This document shows, one piece after another, positions 27,388 through 37,216 of a stretch of DNA of 61,480 nt. Positions within the stretch are counted from its first letter, which is position 1, and the number at the start of each line of letters is the position of its first letter. A model generated the notes under the pieces. It ran no database searches, was not told the origin of the DNA, and worked only from the letters and a program-made list of their open reading frames with translations. The position numbers and the translations under genes were made by a program. This DNA is from Candidatus Gastranaerophilales bacterium (GTDB lineage Bacteria > Cyanobacteriota > Vampirovibrionia > Gastranaerophilales > Gastranaerophilaceae): the NCBI GenBank assembly GCA_900767135.1, contig CAAFYU010000041.1, forward strand, positions 1 to 61,480. Direction: 5' to 3'.

Positions 27388-28359
27388 TTAGCCTTTAACT
27401 ACTTGAATTTCTTTTGGTTTTGCAATAGCATCACGAACTTTTGAACCGACTACCGCTGCAAGTGCTGCACCAACTCCTGCCGCAATATAAGTCATTGCAC
27501 CAAAACGGTTTGTTTTCTGTACTTTTTTGAATAATTCAGGAGAAAGAACTTTTTTCGCCATTTTGTTTCCTCTATATGTTGCCATCAATTCTTCTGCAAC
27601 GATAGGAGCGAATGCTGCAAGAGTCAACTTGCCAACATTATTTTTTATGAATGTTGTAGTTTTATCAAAAAATCCTTTCGGTTCTTCACCTTCTACTTTT
27701 TTACGTTTAAGCAACGCAACTGTTCCAAATAATCCACCAGCAATACCACAAGGTACTCTAAGTTTTTGCATTCCCTTCCAGAATTTACTAAAATTATGAT
27801 TTACAGCATGTCCCATTTCGTGAAATGCTGATGTTCCGAGTTTTTCAATATTTACAGCTATTTCATTTGTTTTAGGCAAAAAAGCAGCATTATCACCTCG
27901 TTCTAACATGTTAGCCATTCCAACTGATATGACATCTCCAATCCTTGAATTTTTTAAACCTTTAGGTAAACCAAGATTTGCCCTCATAGATCTTATTAGA
28001 TTTGCACTAGATTCAGGTAATTTTTTTAAATCTGCATCTGATAAACCCTTCATCAAAACTTCTCCTAAATTAGGAATTTTTTGATGATCAACCAAATCTA
28101 AAAGTTTTACCCCACCACCAACAGCAGTATTTAATTTTGCTTCATTATAAAAAGCATCTTTTATACCTGCTCGAAGGGCATCAACAGGTAGCCCTTTATT
28201 TGCTTGCTTCATACCGTTTATAGCAGGGATACTTGTACCTGCTTTAATACTATTTGAAACTGCACTACTAGCAACACCACCAGCAACAACCGCTCCAATT
28301 GTATTTCCAACACCTGCTGTTTGGTACCTTCTATCATCATTAGTTGTAATAATTGTCAT
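27388..28359 (-). CDS. Membrane protein with a HExxH zinc-metalloprotease-like motif
   Basis: Not assigned to a named family. 323 aa from the ATG at 28359, which has AAAGGAG 5 nt upstream (an in-frame GTG at 28374 would start inside that site). The central motif FHEMGHAVNH (HExxH) with a downstream EELMA glutamate about 95 residues on would fit a gluzincin-like zinc site. Two C-terminal hydrophobic stretches (GTVALLKRK region and YIAAGVGAALAAVVGS) suggest membrane attachment, and the N-terminal GAVVAGGVASSAV stretch is weakly hydrophobic. It is probably a membrane-bound peptidase of unknown target; activity is unproven. Confidence 0.65.
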   Translation of the reverse strand: MTIITTNDDRRYQTAGVGNTIGAVVAGGVASSAVSNSIKAGTSIPAINGMKQANKGLPVDALRAGIKDAFYNEAKLNTAVGGGVKLLDLVDHQKIPNLGEVLMKGLSDADLKKLPESSANLIRSMRANLGLPKGLKNSRIGDVISVGMANMLERGDNAAFLPKTNEIAVNIEKLGTSAFHEMGHAVNHNFSKFWKGMQKLRVPCGIAGGLFGTVALLKRKKVEGEEPKGFFDKTTTFIKNNVGKLTLAAFAPIVAEELMATYRGNKMAKKVLSPELFKKVQKTNRFGAMTYIAAGVGAALAAVVGSKVRDAIAKPKEIQVVKG

Positions 28360-28452
28360 TACTGCTCCTTTCACACTACCTAATTGTACTTACAACAAAA
28401 CATGTGAATATTGATTATTGACAATTAATTTTACAAACTTTACAAAACTTCA

Positions 28453-28932
28453 CTATTTTCTAATGCAACATCTTTCGAGTTTGCGTGCAAAACGAACAAT
28501 AGGTTTTTCAATGTCTGCCGTAATTGAGTCGACTAAAATTGTCTTACAGCCCAATCTCTTTCCACACAAGACATCTGTCAAAGGTCTATCACCAACAAAA
28601 CAACTCGTTTCAGCTTGAACATTATGCTCTTTCATAAATTTTTGTGCAACTTTAATATCAGGTTTATGTGCTTCAAAAATTATCGGGAAATCCGTACAAG
28701 CACGAACTTTTTCCATATAAACAGGGTTATTATTGTTTGAAACAACACCAACAAAAAAATCACGTCGAACTTTTTCAAGCCAAGCAAGAACTTCATCTGT
28801 GTAAAACCCAGTCTTTGAGCCCATCAAAGTACTGTCTAAATCAAACAACAAAGTCTTAATTCCTTGTAATTTCAAGCTTTCTAAATCAATTTCAAATATA
28901 TTTTTCAAATCATAATCAGGTTTTAAAAACAT
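28453..28932 (-). CDS. YqeG-family HAD IIIA phosphatase
   Basis: Small HAD-superfamily hydrolase, 159 aa. Nucleophile motif DLDSTL (about 32-37), motif II SNNNN (about 66-70), a Lys-Pro (HKPD) and motif IV GDRPLTD (about 114-120). YqeG proteins are widespread in Firmicutes and cyanobacteria. The substrate is uncertain (phosphatidylglycerophosphate has been proposed for relatives). It overlaps the U32 gene upstream by 10 nt. Confidence 0.88.
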   Translation of the reverse strand: MFLKPDYDLKNIFEIDLESLKLQGIKTLLFDLDSTLMGSKTGFYTDEVLAWLEKVRRDFFVGVVSNNNNPVYMEKVRACTDFPIIFEAHKPDIKVAQKFMKEHNVQAETSCFVGDRPLTDVLCGKRLGCKTILVDSITADIEKPIVRFARKLERCCIRK

Positions 28933-30176
28933 GTTTTTATTCCAACGGTTCTTACAAGTGCATACTTCGTATCTTTCGGGCTTTGAGAGAACTTAATATA
29001 GACATCAGCATTTGTATTTCCGAGTTCCAAATCCTCTCCGTCACCGTCTTTGATACCTTCTACCTTAGCAATAAATTGTTCATCAGGTGTAATAATTTCA
29101 ACTTCATCACCTAACAACATTTTGTTTTTTACTTTTACCAAGTGGTAATCAGACGGAATTGAGATATTTCTTTCCTCTGAACGAAATTCGCACAAGAAAT
29201 CAGCACCAGCTAAGCCCTTTGAGATATCATAGCTGTAACTTTCGCCATTATTATCACCTAGTGCGAAGCCGGTTGTATAGCCACGATTTCCGACTTTTTG
29301 AAGTTCCAAGAAATATTTTTCCATATCAGCAGACGGATTTTTCAAAACCTCATCAATTGCCTGACGATAAGTCTTTGCAACAGCAGAAACATAGTAAAGA
29401 CTCTTTGTTCTACCTTCAACCTTGAAAGAATCCACACCTGCATCAATCATTTGTGAAAGTTGTTTAACCAAGCACAAATCCTTAGGACTCAAAATGTGAG
29501 AACCTCTTCCGTCCTGATTAATCTCCAAATACTCGTTAGGGCGTGTTTCTTCAACCAAACGATAGCTCCAACGGCAAGGTTGTGAGCAATTCCCATGATT
29601 TGCTTTTCTCTCGCCTTTTGAGAAGTAATCGCTAAGCAAACATCTTCCCGAGAAAGATACACATTGAGCACCGTGAATAAAGCATTCAAGCTCAATATCC
29701 GGAACGTGTTTTCTTATTTCCGCAATATCTACAATCGGCAATTCTCTTGCCAAAATACATCTTGTCGCACCCAAATCACGCCAAAACTTAACACTTTCGT
29801 AGTTTAAAGTGTTAGTTTGAGTGCTTACGTGAATTGGCACTTCCGGAATATTTCTTTTTATAAGATTAAAAATTCCGTAGTCACTAACAATAAACGCATC
29901 AGGTTTTGCGTCCTTAAACCTGTCAATACAAGCTTCCAGCTGTTTGATGTCGTTATTAAACGCAAAAATATTTATCGTTACATAAGCCTTTGCACCAAGA
30001 GAATGAGCCAAATCAACCGCTTGTTTAAGATTTTCCATCGTAATAAGCGAGCCTTTTCTCATCGCACGCAAAGAAAAGTCTACCACGCCCAGATAAACCG
30101 CATTTGCACCGTATCTGACAGCGTATTCCAATTTTTCCAAATTACCCGCAGGCATTAAAAGTTCTACATTTCGCAT
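28923..30176 (-). CDS. Peptidase U32-family protein, probable tRNA/rRNA hydroxylation factor (TrhP-like)
   Basis: 417 aa with the U32 signature: N-terminal TIM-like domain starting ELLMPAGNLEKLEYAVRYGA, the Cys-containing block ECFIHGAQCVSFSGRCLLS, further Cys in NCSQPCRW, and DAGVDSFKVEGR. Relatives TrhP/YegQ act in 5-hydroxyuridine formation on tRNA and RlhA acts on 23S rRNA; the four Cys probably hold an iron-sulfur cluster. Labelled peptidases in older databases. It is the first gene of the pair with yqeG. Confidence 0.87.
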   Translation of the reverse strand: MRNVELLMPAGNLEKLEYAVRYGANAVYLGVVDFSLRAMRKGSLITMENLKQAVDLAHSLGAKAYVTINIFAFNNDIKQLEACIDRFKDAKPDAFIVSDYGIFNLIKRNIPEVPIHVSTQTNTLNYESVKFWRDLGATRCILARELPIVDIAEIRKHVPDIELECFIHGAQCVSFSGRCLLSDYFSKGERKANHGNCSQPCRWSYRLVEETRPNEYLEINQDGRGSHILSPKDLCLVKQLSQMIDAGVDSFKVEGRTKSLYYVSAVAKTYRQAIDEVLKNPSADMEKYFLELQKVGNRGYTTGFALGDNNGESYSYDISKGLAGADFLCEFRSEERNISIPSDYHLVKVKNKMLLGDEVEIITPDEQFIAKVEGIKDGDGEDLELGNTNADVYIKFSQSPKDTKYALVRTVGIKTCF

Positions 30177-30310
30177 AACTGTATATTACCTTAAAGATTA
30201 TAAATAATCAACCGATTAGGTGATGTCCAAAAACGATTAATAAGTATGATTATAATGTGAGGTTTGAGAATTGACCGATCAAAAAAGTTTATAGTTTTTG
30301 GAGAAGAAAG

Positions 30311-30445
30311 ATGCAAACAATTGAAAATGCAACCGCAACAATTAAAGAAATCTGGGAATACCAACACCCCGTAATGCATACTTGGTTTGTTTTAAGTTCA
30401 TTATCCCTATGCGTTATGTTCGCTTTATTGTATTTTGTTATTTAG
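30311..30445 (+). CDS. Small single-TM protein (44 aa)
   Basis: ATG at 30311 preceded by GGAGAAG, 44 codons, stop TAG at 30443-30445. The N-terminal half is polar and helical, the C-terminal half is a clear membrane segment (WFVLSSLSLCVMFALLYFVI) running to the end, typical of small tail-anchored membrane proteins. The 330-bp region otherwise has no gene. Supported only by start signal and composition. Confidence 0.5.
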   Translation: MQTIENATATIKEIWEYQHPVMHTWFVLSSLSLCVMFALLYFVI

Positions 30446-30503
30446 GTTATTGTAATTTAACATTCAGAACAAGATGTAATTAACTATGAGATGGAGATGA
30501 GTT

Positions 30504-31208
30504 TCACAAAATTAGTGTTTCAAGTTTATTTTTTAGTTGACTCCAATCTTTGCATTTTGATTCCAGCAAATTATAAAACTCTTTGTTATGTGAAAAATGC
30601 AGACTGTGACATAATTCGTGATAAATAACATAATCAATACAGTCTTTATTTGCTTTTATAGTTTCAATATTCATGGTTATTGTATTGCTGTTTTTGTTAT
30701 AACTGCCCCATCGCTTTGTTAATTTGCGAATTTTCAGATTTGGCTTGGCTAACCCATAAGTAGTAAACTGCTGAAAACATTTATCCAATTCTTTTTCATA
30801 TGTAGATATTGCTTTATCTTTGTACCATTTATTTATTAATTTTGCCGGAGTTTTTAAACAATATTCAACTACTAAGTATCCATTTTTTAACTTAACGGAA
30901 TCTGCATTTGATTTAATGACTTTTAATCGATACTGTTTTCCCAAATATCTAAAACTTTCACCGCTGACATATTTTTTTTCATCAGGTTTTTTGTAATTAT
31001 CAACGAAGTATCGTTTCTGCCTTGTAATCCATTTTGCTTTATTTTGAATTTTTTTTATAATATCTTGTTTGTTTTTATTTTCCGGAGCTTTGACTTTAAT
31101 CTTAGTGGTAGGCAAAACTTCAATAGATAAAGTTTTTCTATCTTCTTGTAGTAATTCAAATTCTATTATTTCTTTTCCGTATTCAATTTTTTCTGTTGTA
31201 GCAATCAT
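30504..31208 (-). CDS. YgjP-like / SprT-family zinc metallopeptidase
   Basis: 234 aa with the zinc motif YHELCHSLHFSHNKEFY (HExxH plus a further His five residues on) near residues 190-210, and the NTITMNIETIKA and RWGSYN segments typical of the DUF45/YgjP group. Such genes often sit beside type I restriction genes. It overlaps the hsdR stop by 4 nt (ATGA), so it is the last gene of the defence operon. Its function in restriction is unknown; the peptidase activity is inferred. Confidence 0.85.
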   Translation of the reverse strand: MIATTEKIEYGKEIIEFELLQEDRKTLSIEVLPTTKIKVKAPENKNKQDIIKKIQNKAKWITRQKRYFVDNYKKPDEKKYVSGESFRYLGKQYRLKVIKSNADSVKLKNGYLVVEYCLKTPAKLINKWYKDKAISTYEKELDKCFQQFTTYGLAKPNLKIRKLTKRWGSYNKNSNTITMNIETIKANKDCIDYVIYHELCHSLHFSHNKEFYNLLESKCKDWSQLKNKLETLIL

Positions 31209-34200
31209 TTTGCATACCTTCTCTTCGCAATTTTCATTGATTCGTCAATTATAAAATCAATGTCATCAAATGTAATATCAATCTTATTTGTATCTTTAAA
31301 TTCAAATAAAACATCTTCAATATCATTGATAATTTTATTTTGTAAATCAGTATTTTTTATCCAATCAACGTACTGATTATCCAATATTATCTTATCTATT
31401 TTTAGTGCAAGTTCTGCGGCAGAATCTTTTGTAGCATCATATTTTTTGATTTTTTCAAAAACAACACCATAAAAGGCTTTTGCAACTTCGTTATTCAAAA
31501 TAGAAATCGGAATATCATCACCAGTTCTTGTTCTTGCCATTGTTAATATTTCAGTAACCCTATTAAAATAAGCATTGTCATTTTTCAGTCTTTCCGCCTC
31601 GTCCATTATTTGTTTTGAATATTTAGCGATAGCTTCCTTTAAAAGTTCAGATAACTTTTTATAAAAAATCGGATCGTCATCCCACTTCTCGGATATAGTA
31701 CGAGAAATCCTATATGCAATTGTATCTGCTTTTGATCTTGTGCTAACCTTCTTCTCAACTTCTGCTCTAAATTTCTCTGTATCAAAAATATCAACAGGCT
31801 CTGTCACTTGAATTATTTCATCTGAAGTAACATAGGTATCAATTAGTTTTTTGATTTTTGCTTCGTATTCTTTTCTGTCAATTGATTCTGCATATCTTGA
31901 TTTCAAAGAAACACGTAAATTTAAGAAGAATTTTATGTCATTTTTATATGTAACAATTTTCTTTTCAGGAGTTTTCTCCAAAAACTTAAAATTGCCTAAC
32001 GCAAGTTGTAAAACTTTTGAATATTGACTTAATTTATCATAGAACTTATCTCTGTCATCTTCATATTTTAAATGTTGCTCGTATGCTTCAATATCATATT
32101 TATTTATTCCATTAAATATTTCCCACAAATCAGAATGTAATTGCGGCAACTTTTTAATTTCCTCTTGCGCAGATATTAGTGCATCTTGAATATCTTCTTC
32201 ATCAAAATCACCAATATTACTATATGTTAAAAGTGCCTCGTCTAATTCCGTTAAAAGCCCATAGTAGTCAATAATCTCACCATAATCTTTACCTTCTTCA
32301 AGACGGTTTACTCTCGCTATTGCCTGTAATAACCCATGTTCTTTTAATGAACGTGCAATATAAAGAACTGAATTTTTTGGAGCATCAAAACCTGTTAGTA
32401 ATTTATCTACAACAATAAGGAGTTCAGGCTCCGGCGCATTTTTGAATTGATTAATAATTTGAGCATTATACTCTGATTCATTACCAAATCTATCCATCAT
32501 TCGCTTCCAAAACTGATTTACCTCACTTGAATTTTCTTCGTAAATATCATCATTTCCTTCTCTTGTATCGGGTGCCGAAATAACGACTTCCGAAGTTACC
32601 ATTCCAAGTTCATCCAAGTATTTTTTATATTTTAAAGCAATAGCTTTTGAGGGTACGGTTAATTGACCTTTAAAACCTGTTCCTTTATATTTGTGTTCAA
32701 AGTGCAGACTGATATCAAGAGCAACATTAGCAATTTTTTGTTCAGCCTCATTTAAAATTCTTCTTGTACTAAACTTTTTCTTTAAATCAGCTTTTTGTTT
32801 ATCGGTTAAGTCTCTTGATATAATGTCAAAATATTTATCAATACTATTTTGTGTAACATTTTGAACGGCTAATCTGCTTTCGTAATACAAAGGTAATACG
32901 GCTTCATCTTCTACAGCTTGGTTGATTGTATATGGAGTACCTATAATTCCACCAAACTTAACAGCAGTACTTTTTTCTTTTTTCATCAAAGGTGTACCCG
33001 TAAAACCAATATAACAAGCATTTGGAAATACTTTTTGCATAAGAGCATTAGCACTACCATATTGGCTTCGGTGGCTTTCATCAACAAGAACAAATACGTT
33101 TTTAGAATTATCAATAACCTTTTTCTTACGTAATGCTGCTTGGAATTTATTAATGACCGTTGTGATGATTGTTTCTTTGTTATCCGCAATAATATTTCCT
33201 AAATCTTCACCACTTGTTGCTTTTTTGACAACTTTGCCACAAGACTTGAATGTATCTGAAATTTGTTTATCCAAGTCAATTCTATCCGTTACGATAACAA
33301 CTTTTGGATTAACGATTTCAGGTTCAAGCGATATTGCTTTTGCAAGCATTACCATCGTTAAAGATTTTCCGCTACCTTGAGTATGCCATATTACACCGCC
33401 CTGTCTGCGTTCATTTCTTATAATTTTTATTCTTTCTAACGTATCTTGAATAGCAAAATATTGTTGATAACGAGCAATTTTCTTAATACCGGCATCATAT
33501 ACAATGTACTTATACATAAGTTCCAATAGTCTTTGAGGTTGGCATAATGAATAAAGCAATTTGTCTTGTTCTGTAACAAGTCGTCCTTCGGCTTCTATGT
33601 TATCAAAATATTTTCTTACATATTTAAATCTGTCTGCAAAAAGTTTGTCTTTCTGTTCATCAGATAATGGCTTATTAACCAACTCTTGCAAATCAGTTTC
33701 TTTAAGTTTTTGTTCTTTCCAAGTAGCCCAGAATTTTCTTGGCGTTCCTGTTGTTGCATATTGAACCTTATTAGATGTTAATGCTAGTAATATTTGAGAA
33801 TATTTATATAAATGCGGAATCCCATCTTCTTGCTGATTCCTTAAATGTTGGGATTTTGCCTCTTCCAAAGGTTCTTTGATGTCAGGTCTTTTACATTCAA
33901 TAATGCACAACGGAATACCGTTTACAAAAAGAACAACATCAGGGCGATATTTTTTATCGCTCGAAGTTCTGTTTACTTCAAATTCTTCTGCAACATGGAA
34001 TACATTGTTTTCAATATTGTTCCAGTCTATATAGTTTATAGTAAAACTTTTTCTATCGTTTCCGATTGATTCTTCGAAGCTTTTACCTAGAGTTAATAAA
34101 TCATAGATTTTTGAATTAGTTGTAACTAAACCATCAAACATAGGAACATTTTTTATAGCATCAATTGCACCACGAATACTCGCAGGAGAAAATGGGTAAA

Positions 34201-34396
34201 TTTTACCTTTGAATTGAATCTTGTTAAATTTAAGAAGTTGCTGCTCTAGAATATCTTCCAGAATTACATTGCTCAATTTATCCTGACGTTCTTTTAAAAC
34301 TTCTTCAGGAGTCAAATAAGTGTAACCTAAATTCTGCAACAACTGCAGCGCCGGTATTTGTGATATGTGATCTTCTATGAATGATGGTGTTTGCAT
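31205..34396 (-). CDS. hsdR: Type I restriction endonuclease, R subunit
   Basis: Motor and nuclease subunit that translocates and cuts unmodified DNA. N-terminal PD-(D/E)xK nuclease: PDVVLFVNGIPLCIIECK (about 152-170). SF2 helicase motor: Walker A GSGKS (about 347), DESH box (VLVDESHRSQYG, about 435), GFTGTPL, and the C-terminal motor domain with QAIARVNR. 1063 aa is typical. It is encoded after S, unlike many loci, in a long single-direction operon. Confidence 0.96.
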   Translation of the reverse strand: MQTPSFIEDHISQIPALQLLQNLGYTYLTPEEVLKERQDKLSNVILEDILEQQLLKFNKIQFKGKIYPFSPASIRGAIDAIKNVPMFDGLVTTNSKIYDLLTLGKSFEESIGNDRKSFTINYIDWNNIENNVFHVAEEFEVNRTSSDKKYRPDVVLFVNGIPLCIIECKRPDIKEPLEEAKSQHLRNQQEDGIPHLYKYSQILLALTSNKVQYATTGTPRKFWATWKEQKLKETDLQELVNKPLSDEQKDKLFADRFKYVRKYFDNIEAEGRLVTEQDKLLYSLCQPQRLLELMYKYIVYDAGIKKIARYQQYFAIQDTLERIKIIRNERRQGGVIWHTQGSGKSLTMVMLAKAISLEPEIVNPKVVIVTDRIDLDKQISDTFKSCGKVVKKATSGEDLGNIIADNKETIITTVINKFQAALRKKKVIDNSKNVFVLVDESHRSQYGSANALMQKVFPNACYIGFTGTPLMKKEKSTAVKFGGIIGTPYTINQAVEDEAVLPLYYESRLAVQNVTQNSIDKYFDIISRDLTDKQKADLKKKFSTRRILNEAEQKIANVALDISLHFEHKYKGTGFKGQLTVPSKAIALKYKKYLDELGMVTSEVVISAPDTREGNDDIYEENSSEVNQFWKRMMDRFGNESEYNAQIINQFKNAPEPELLIVVDKLLTGFDAPKNSVLYIARSLKEHGLLQAIARVNRLEEGKDYGEIIDYYGLLTELDEALLTYSNIGDFDEEDIQDALISAQEEIKKLPQLHSDLWEIFNGINKYDIEAYEQHLKYEDDRDKFYDKLSQYSKVLQLALGNFKFLEKTPEKKIVTYKNDIKFFLNLRVSLKSRYAESIDRKEYEAKIKKLIDTYVTSDEIIQVTEPVDIFDTEKFRAEVEKKVSTRSKADTIAYRISRTISEKWDDDPIFYKKLSELLKEAIAKYSKQIMDEAERLKNDNAYFNRVTEILTMARTRTGDDIPISILNNEVAKAFYGVVFEKIKKYDATKDSAAELALKIDKIILDNQYVDWIKNTDLQNKIINDIEDVLFEFKDTNKIDITFDDIDFIIDESMKIAKRRYAK

Positions 34397-34402
34397 AATT
34401 AC

Positions 34403-34756
34403 TTACCTTATTTTAATATTATTTTTACAGTTATAACAATGTCTATAAACTCCACTTGAATAAGCATTATATTCATCTCCAATTCTAATTGCAAGATGTT
34501 CTTTGTCCCAGCAAACAGGACAAAATGGTCCGTCTTTTGTTCCATCTGCTTTTATATCCCAATATACTTTATTTTCAAATACCATATTGTGTTCTGTTTT
34601 TTGAGAAAGTTGTTGCTTCAAGTCTAGATTTTCTTGTCTTAAATTTAGAATTTCTTCTTTTAAATCAACAATAAGTGATTTTAATTCAATATTTTGAGTA
34701 CTATCAGCAATCTCCTTTATTGCTTTAATATTATCTAATGTTGTTTTTATATCCAT
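34403..34756 (-). CDS. Coiled-coil zinc-ribbon protein
   Basis: 117 aa: an N-terminal coiled coil (about 1-55, NLRQENLDLKQQLSQK) and a C-terminal zinc ribbon made of CPVCWD (about 77-82) and CYNC (about 106-109). This form (coiled coil plus CxxC...CxxC) is common among small proteins in mobile and defence regions. No function is assigned. It lies 6 nt upstream of hsdR and is clearly part of the operon. Confidence 0.7.
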   Translation of the reverse strand: MDIKTTLDNIKAIKEIADSTQNIELKSLIVDLKEEILNLRQENLDLKQQLSQKTEHNMVFENKVYWDIKADGTKDGPFCPVCWDKEHLAIRIGDEYNAYSSGVYRHCYNCKNNIKIR

Positions 34757-34766
34757 ATATTACTCC

Positions 34767-35015
34767 TTACTTTTTATCTTTAGGTGGACAAGGATCATTT
34801 CCATGACTATCTGATTGAGATATCTTTCCGTCTTTATTATGTATTTTTAATTCAGTTCCTTGATTTTTGCTTATTTCACGAGTTTTCTTAACCACTTCAC
34901 TTTTTGTATCACCAACAACTGAAGCTCTTTCTGCACCAGCCCTCTTACCTTGCCATTGATTAGTTTCTTTGTTAAATGTTACATGGTGAGAATTTGTTTT
35001 TCGTTTGTCAGCCAT
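34767..35015 (-). CDS. DUF2188-family small protein
   Basis: 82 aa matching the DUF2188 pattern: HHVTFNKETNQWQGKRAGAE, a middle K-rich helix, KNQGTELKIHNKDGKI, and SDSHGNDPCPPK. Family members are short, of unknown function, and common beside type I RM and other defence genes. GGAGG precedes the ATG. It sits between hsdS and the zinc-ribbon gene. Confidence 0.82.
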   Translation of the reverse strand: MADKRKTNSHHVTFNKETNQWQGKRAGAERASVVGDTKSEVVKKTREISKNQGTELKIHNKDGKISQSDSHGNDPCPPKDKK

Positions 35016-35026
35016 TTTTACCTCCT

Positions 35027-36190
35027 TTATACCTTTACCCTGATTTGACCCGTTAGAAGTTTTTGCATTAAACCTTTTTTTTGCTCCTTTAACTTCTCTA
35101 ACTTAGAATTTAATAATTGTAATTCTTCATCATAACTTTTTAATAGTTTGGCAATTTTTGTTTGAGTTTCTTTGTCTGGAATCCAAACTTTTATTACTTC
35201 AAAGTTATTGAACTTCAAATTTAAGGTATCATCAACGATACCTTGTGAATAGCGCCAAAAATCATGAATCATATGTGGTGTTTTAAACAAATAATACATA
35301 TAATCCACGTCTATATTATTTTTTGGAATACAAACAGTATATGCAGGACTTACAATTCCTTCATAAGAAGATACTCCGCAACGTCCTTGCCACATTCGCA
35401 TTGTGTTATACGCTAAATCACCGATACAGACTTTCAAGTATTTTGATTTATTTTCATTTGAATTATCCTTTGCATTTAATTGAGAACGGGGAACTATACC
35501 CAACCCATCGCATACAGATAAAAGTTCTAAATCACAACAATTTGTTTCTTTTCTGTTTTTAAATAATTCACCTAACTTGTGTTGTTTTAACGGAAACAAA
35601 ATGTTTTTACGTCGAAAACATTTTTGAGCCAAACTATTTTTTAATATTTCTTTTTGTTCAATAAGTTTTTCTAACGTTTCAATTCCGTCATCCCAAGCCG
35701 ACAAGATCTCCACAATTTTTTCTTGTTCTGCTATTTTAGGCATAGCAATAATAGTACAATAAATAGGTTTTTGAGAAATTAGTGGTTGACCACTCTTATT
35801 TCTGTATTTATTTAAATTTATTTTTTGTAAAAGATAATACATATATTCATAATTAAAGTTTTTCTTTATGCTATTTATATATAGAGCATTATCTGTAATC
35901 CAACAAGGGGTTTGTAAATAATGCACACAACCGCACTTTTCTCCAACTCTTCCTATAATTAGTACTTTTTGATTTAGGAGTACTTGTTTTGAATATCCAA
36001 TAACTCCATTTCCCCCATATACAGGATTATCATTGCATTCTTGCGTTTCATGCAAATCATCAGGTTTAGTAATGCCACTTGTTAAAGTAAAGAAATCGCC
36101 CAATTTTAATAAACCCCATTCTTCAGGAATCCAGCCGAGTTTTGTTTTCTTATAACCTTTTTTATTTTTTATTAGCACATTATTGCTCAT
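35027..36190 (-). CDS. hsdS: Type I restriction system specificity subunit (full length)
   Basis: 387 aa with two target-recognition domains and conserved regions: GYKKTKLGWIPEEWGLLKLGD at the start, IAEQEKIVEILSAWD (about 155-170) with a coiled-coil spacer, then the second TRD (about 200-340) and KLEKLKEQKKGLMQKLLTG at the end. It sets the DNA site recognised by the M and R subunits. Its ATG overlaps the kinase stop by 11 nt. A separate half-size S gene lies at the operon start. Confidence 0.93.
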   Translation of the reverse strand: MSNNVLIKNKKGYKKTKLGWIPEEWGLLKLGDFFTLTSGITKPDDLHETQECNDNPVYGGNGVIGYSKQVLLNQKVLIIGRVGEKCGCVHYLQTPCWITDNALYINSIKKNFNYEYMYYLLQKINLNKYRNKSGQPLISQKPIYCTIIAMPKIAEQEKIVEILSAWDDGIETLEKLIEQKEILKNSLAQKCFRRKNILFPLKQHKLGELFKNRKETNCCDLELLSVCDGLGIVPRSQLNAKDNSNENKSKYLKVCIGDLAYNTMRMWQGRCGVSSYEGIVSPAYTVCIPKNNIDVDYMYYLFKTPHMIHDFWRYSQGIVDDTLNLKFNNFEVIKVWIPDKETQTKIAKLLKSYDEELQLLNSKLEKLKEQKKGLMQKLLTGQIRVKV

Positions 36191-37214
36191 TGTACGTTCC
36201 TCTTATAAATTCAAACATCTTATCAAATGCTTCTTGTTCAGTATTACATAACAAGTTCTCGAATTTTCTATTATTTTTCTTTACTACAACACCCCATTTC
36301 TTTAATCTGGGGCAATTAGTTATTTCTATTTTGTATGTATATTTTGCACCAACTCCATTCCATTCAAGACCATTTTTTGCTGGAGTCCAGTCATATATAA
36401 TATTTAATTTTGATAATGCATTCTTAAACTCAGTAATTGATTTATAACGTTTATTCGGATCTTTATTTGTTGCTTTATTTATTATTCGCATCAATTTATC
36501 AGGAACCCATGGCATAAAGCCTATTTTAGATACGAGTTTACCACAAATTAAATCTTTATTATTAATTTTTGAATCTTTAATTATTTGTGACCAATTTGCA
36601 TAGTTATTAATGATTCTATAAAGAGTTATACCTGCCGCATAAATATCCGTTTGCACATTACTTTGCATAGTTTGAAACCATTCTGACGCTAAATGTGTAG
36701 TATATCCATTTGGATTTTTCAAACACTCTTCAAATGTATTGCTTAATCCGAAGTCAGAAAGTTTAGGATTATAGTTTTCATCCAATAATATATTATCGGG
36801 TTTAATATCTCTGTGTAAATATCCTTGACCATGCATATACTCCAATGCGAATAATATTTTTATAAATAAATCAATTGAATTTTTTACAGATATAAAATGT
36901 GTTTTCATAAATGAACCTAATGTACCATTTGACATATATTCCATGGCAATATAAATATATAAATTTTTGTCTGATTCATATTTATCAACATCATATACTT
37001 TTACAATATTGTCGTTTTCAAATTGTACTTGAACTTGAGCCTCAGTCAATACTTTTTGTATTTCTTCAACACTATTCATTTTTTTACTAAATTTTAATGC
37101 CCATACTTGGTCAAGACCGGTATGCAAAACTTGATATGTTTCACCGAATGAGCCTGCGCCTTTATATGATATTATTTGAAATTTATTTACATATTCTTGC
37201 TCTTGAAATAACAA
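36180..37214 (-). CDS. Hanks-type Ser/Thr protein kinase within the RM operon
   Basis: 344 aa, kinase domain about 15-270: glycine loop GAGSFG (19-24), Lys in WALKFS, catalytic HRDIKPDN, and SDFGLS (DFG). No membrane segment, so soluble. The C-terminal about 75 aa (beta-rich, RLKKWGVVVKKN) is not recognised. It is cotranscribed with hsdS (11-nt overlap) and with the gene before it. It could phosphorylate RM subunits or host targets on infection; both are inference from position. Confidence 0.9.
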   Translation of the reverse strand: MLFQEQEYVNKFQIISYKGAGSFGETYQVLHTGLDQVWALKFSKKMNSVEEIQKVLTEAQVQVQFENDNIVKVYDVDKYESDKNLYIYIAMEYMSNGTLGSFMKTHFISVKNSIDLFIKILFALEYMHGQGYLHRDIKPDNILLDENYNPKLSDFGLSNTFEECLKNPNGYTTHLASEWFQTMQSNVQTDIYAAGITLYRIINNYANWSQIIKDSKINNKDLICGKLVSKIGFMPWVPDKLMRIINKATNKDPNKRYKSITEFKNALSKLNIIYDWTPAKNGLEWNGVGAKYTYKIEITNCPRLKKWGVVVKKNNRKFENLLCNTEQEAFDKMFEFIRGTYNEQ

Positions 37215-37216
37215 TT

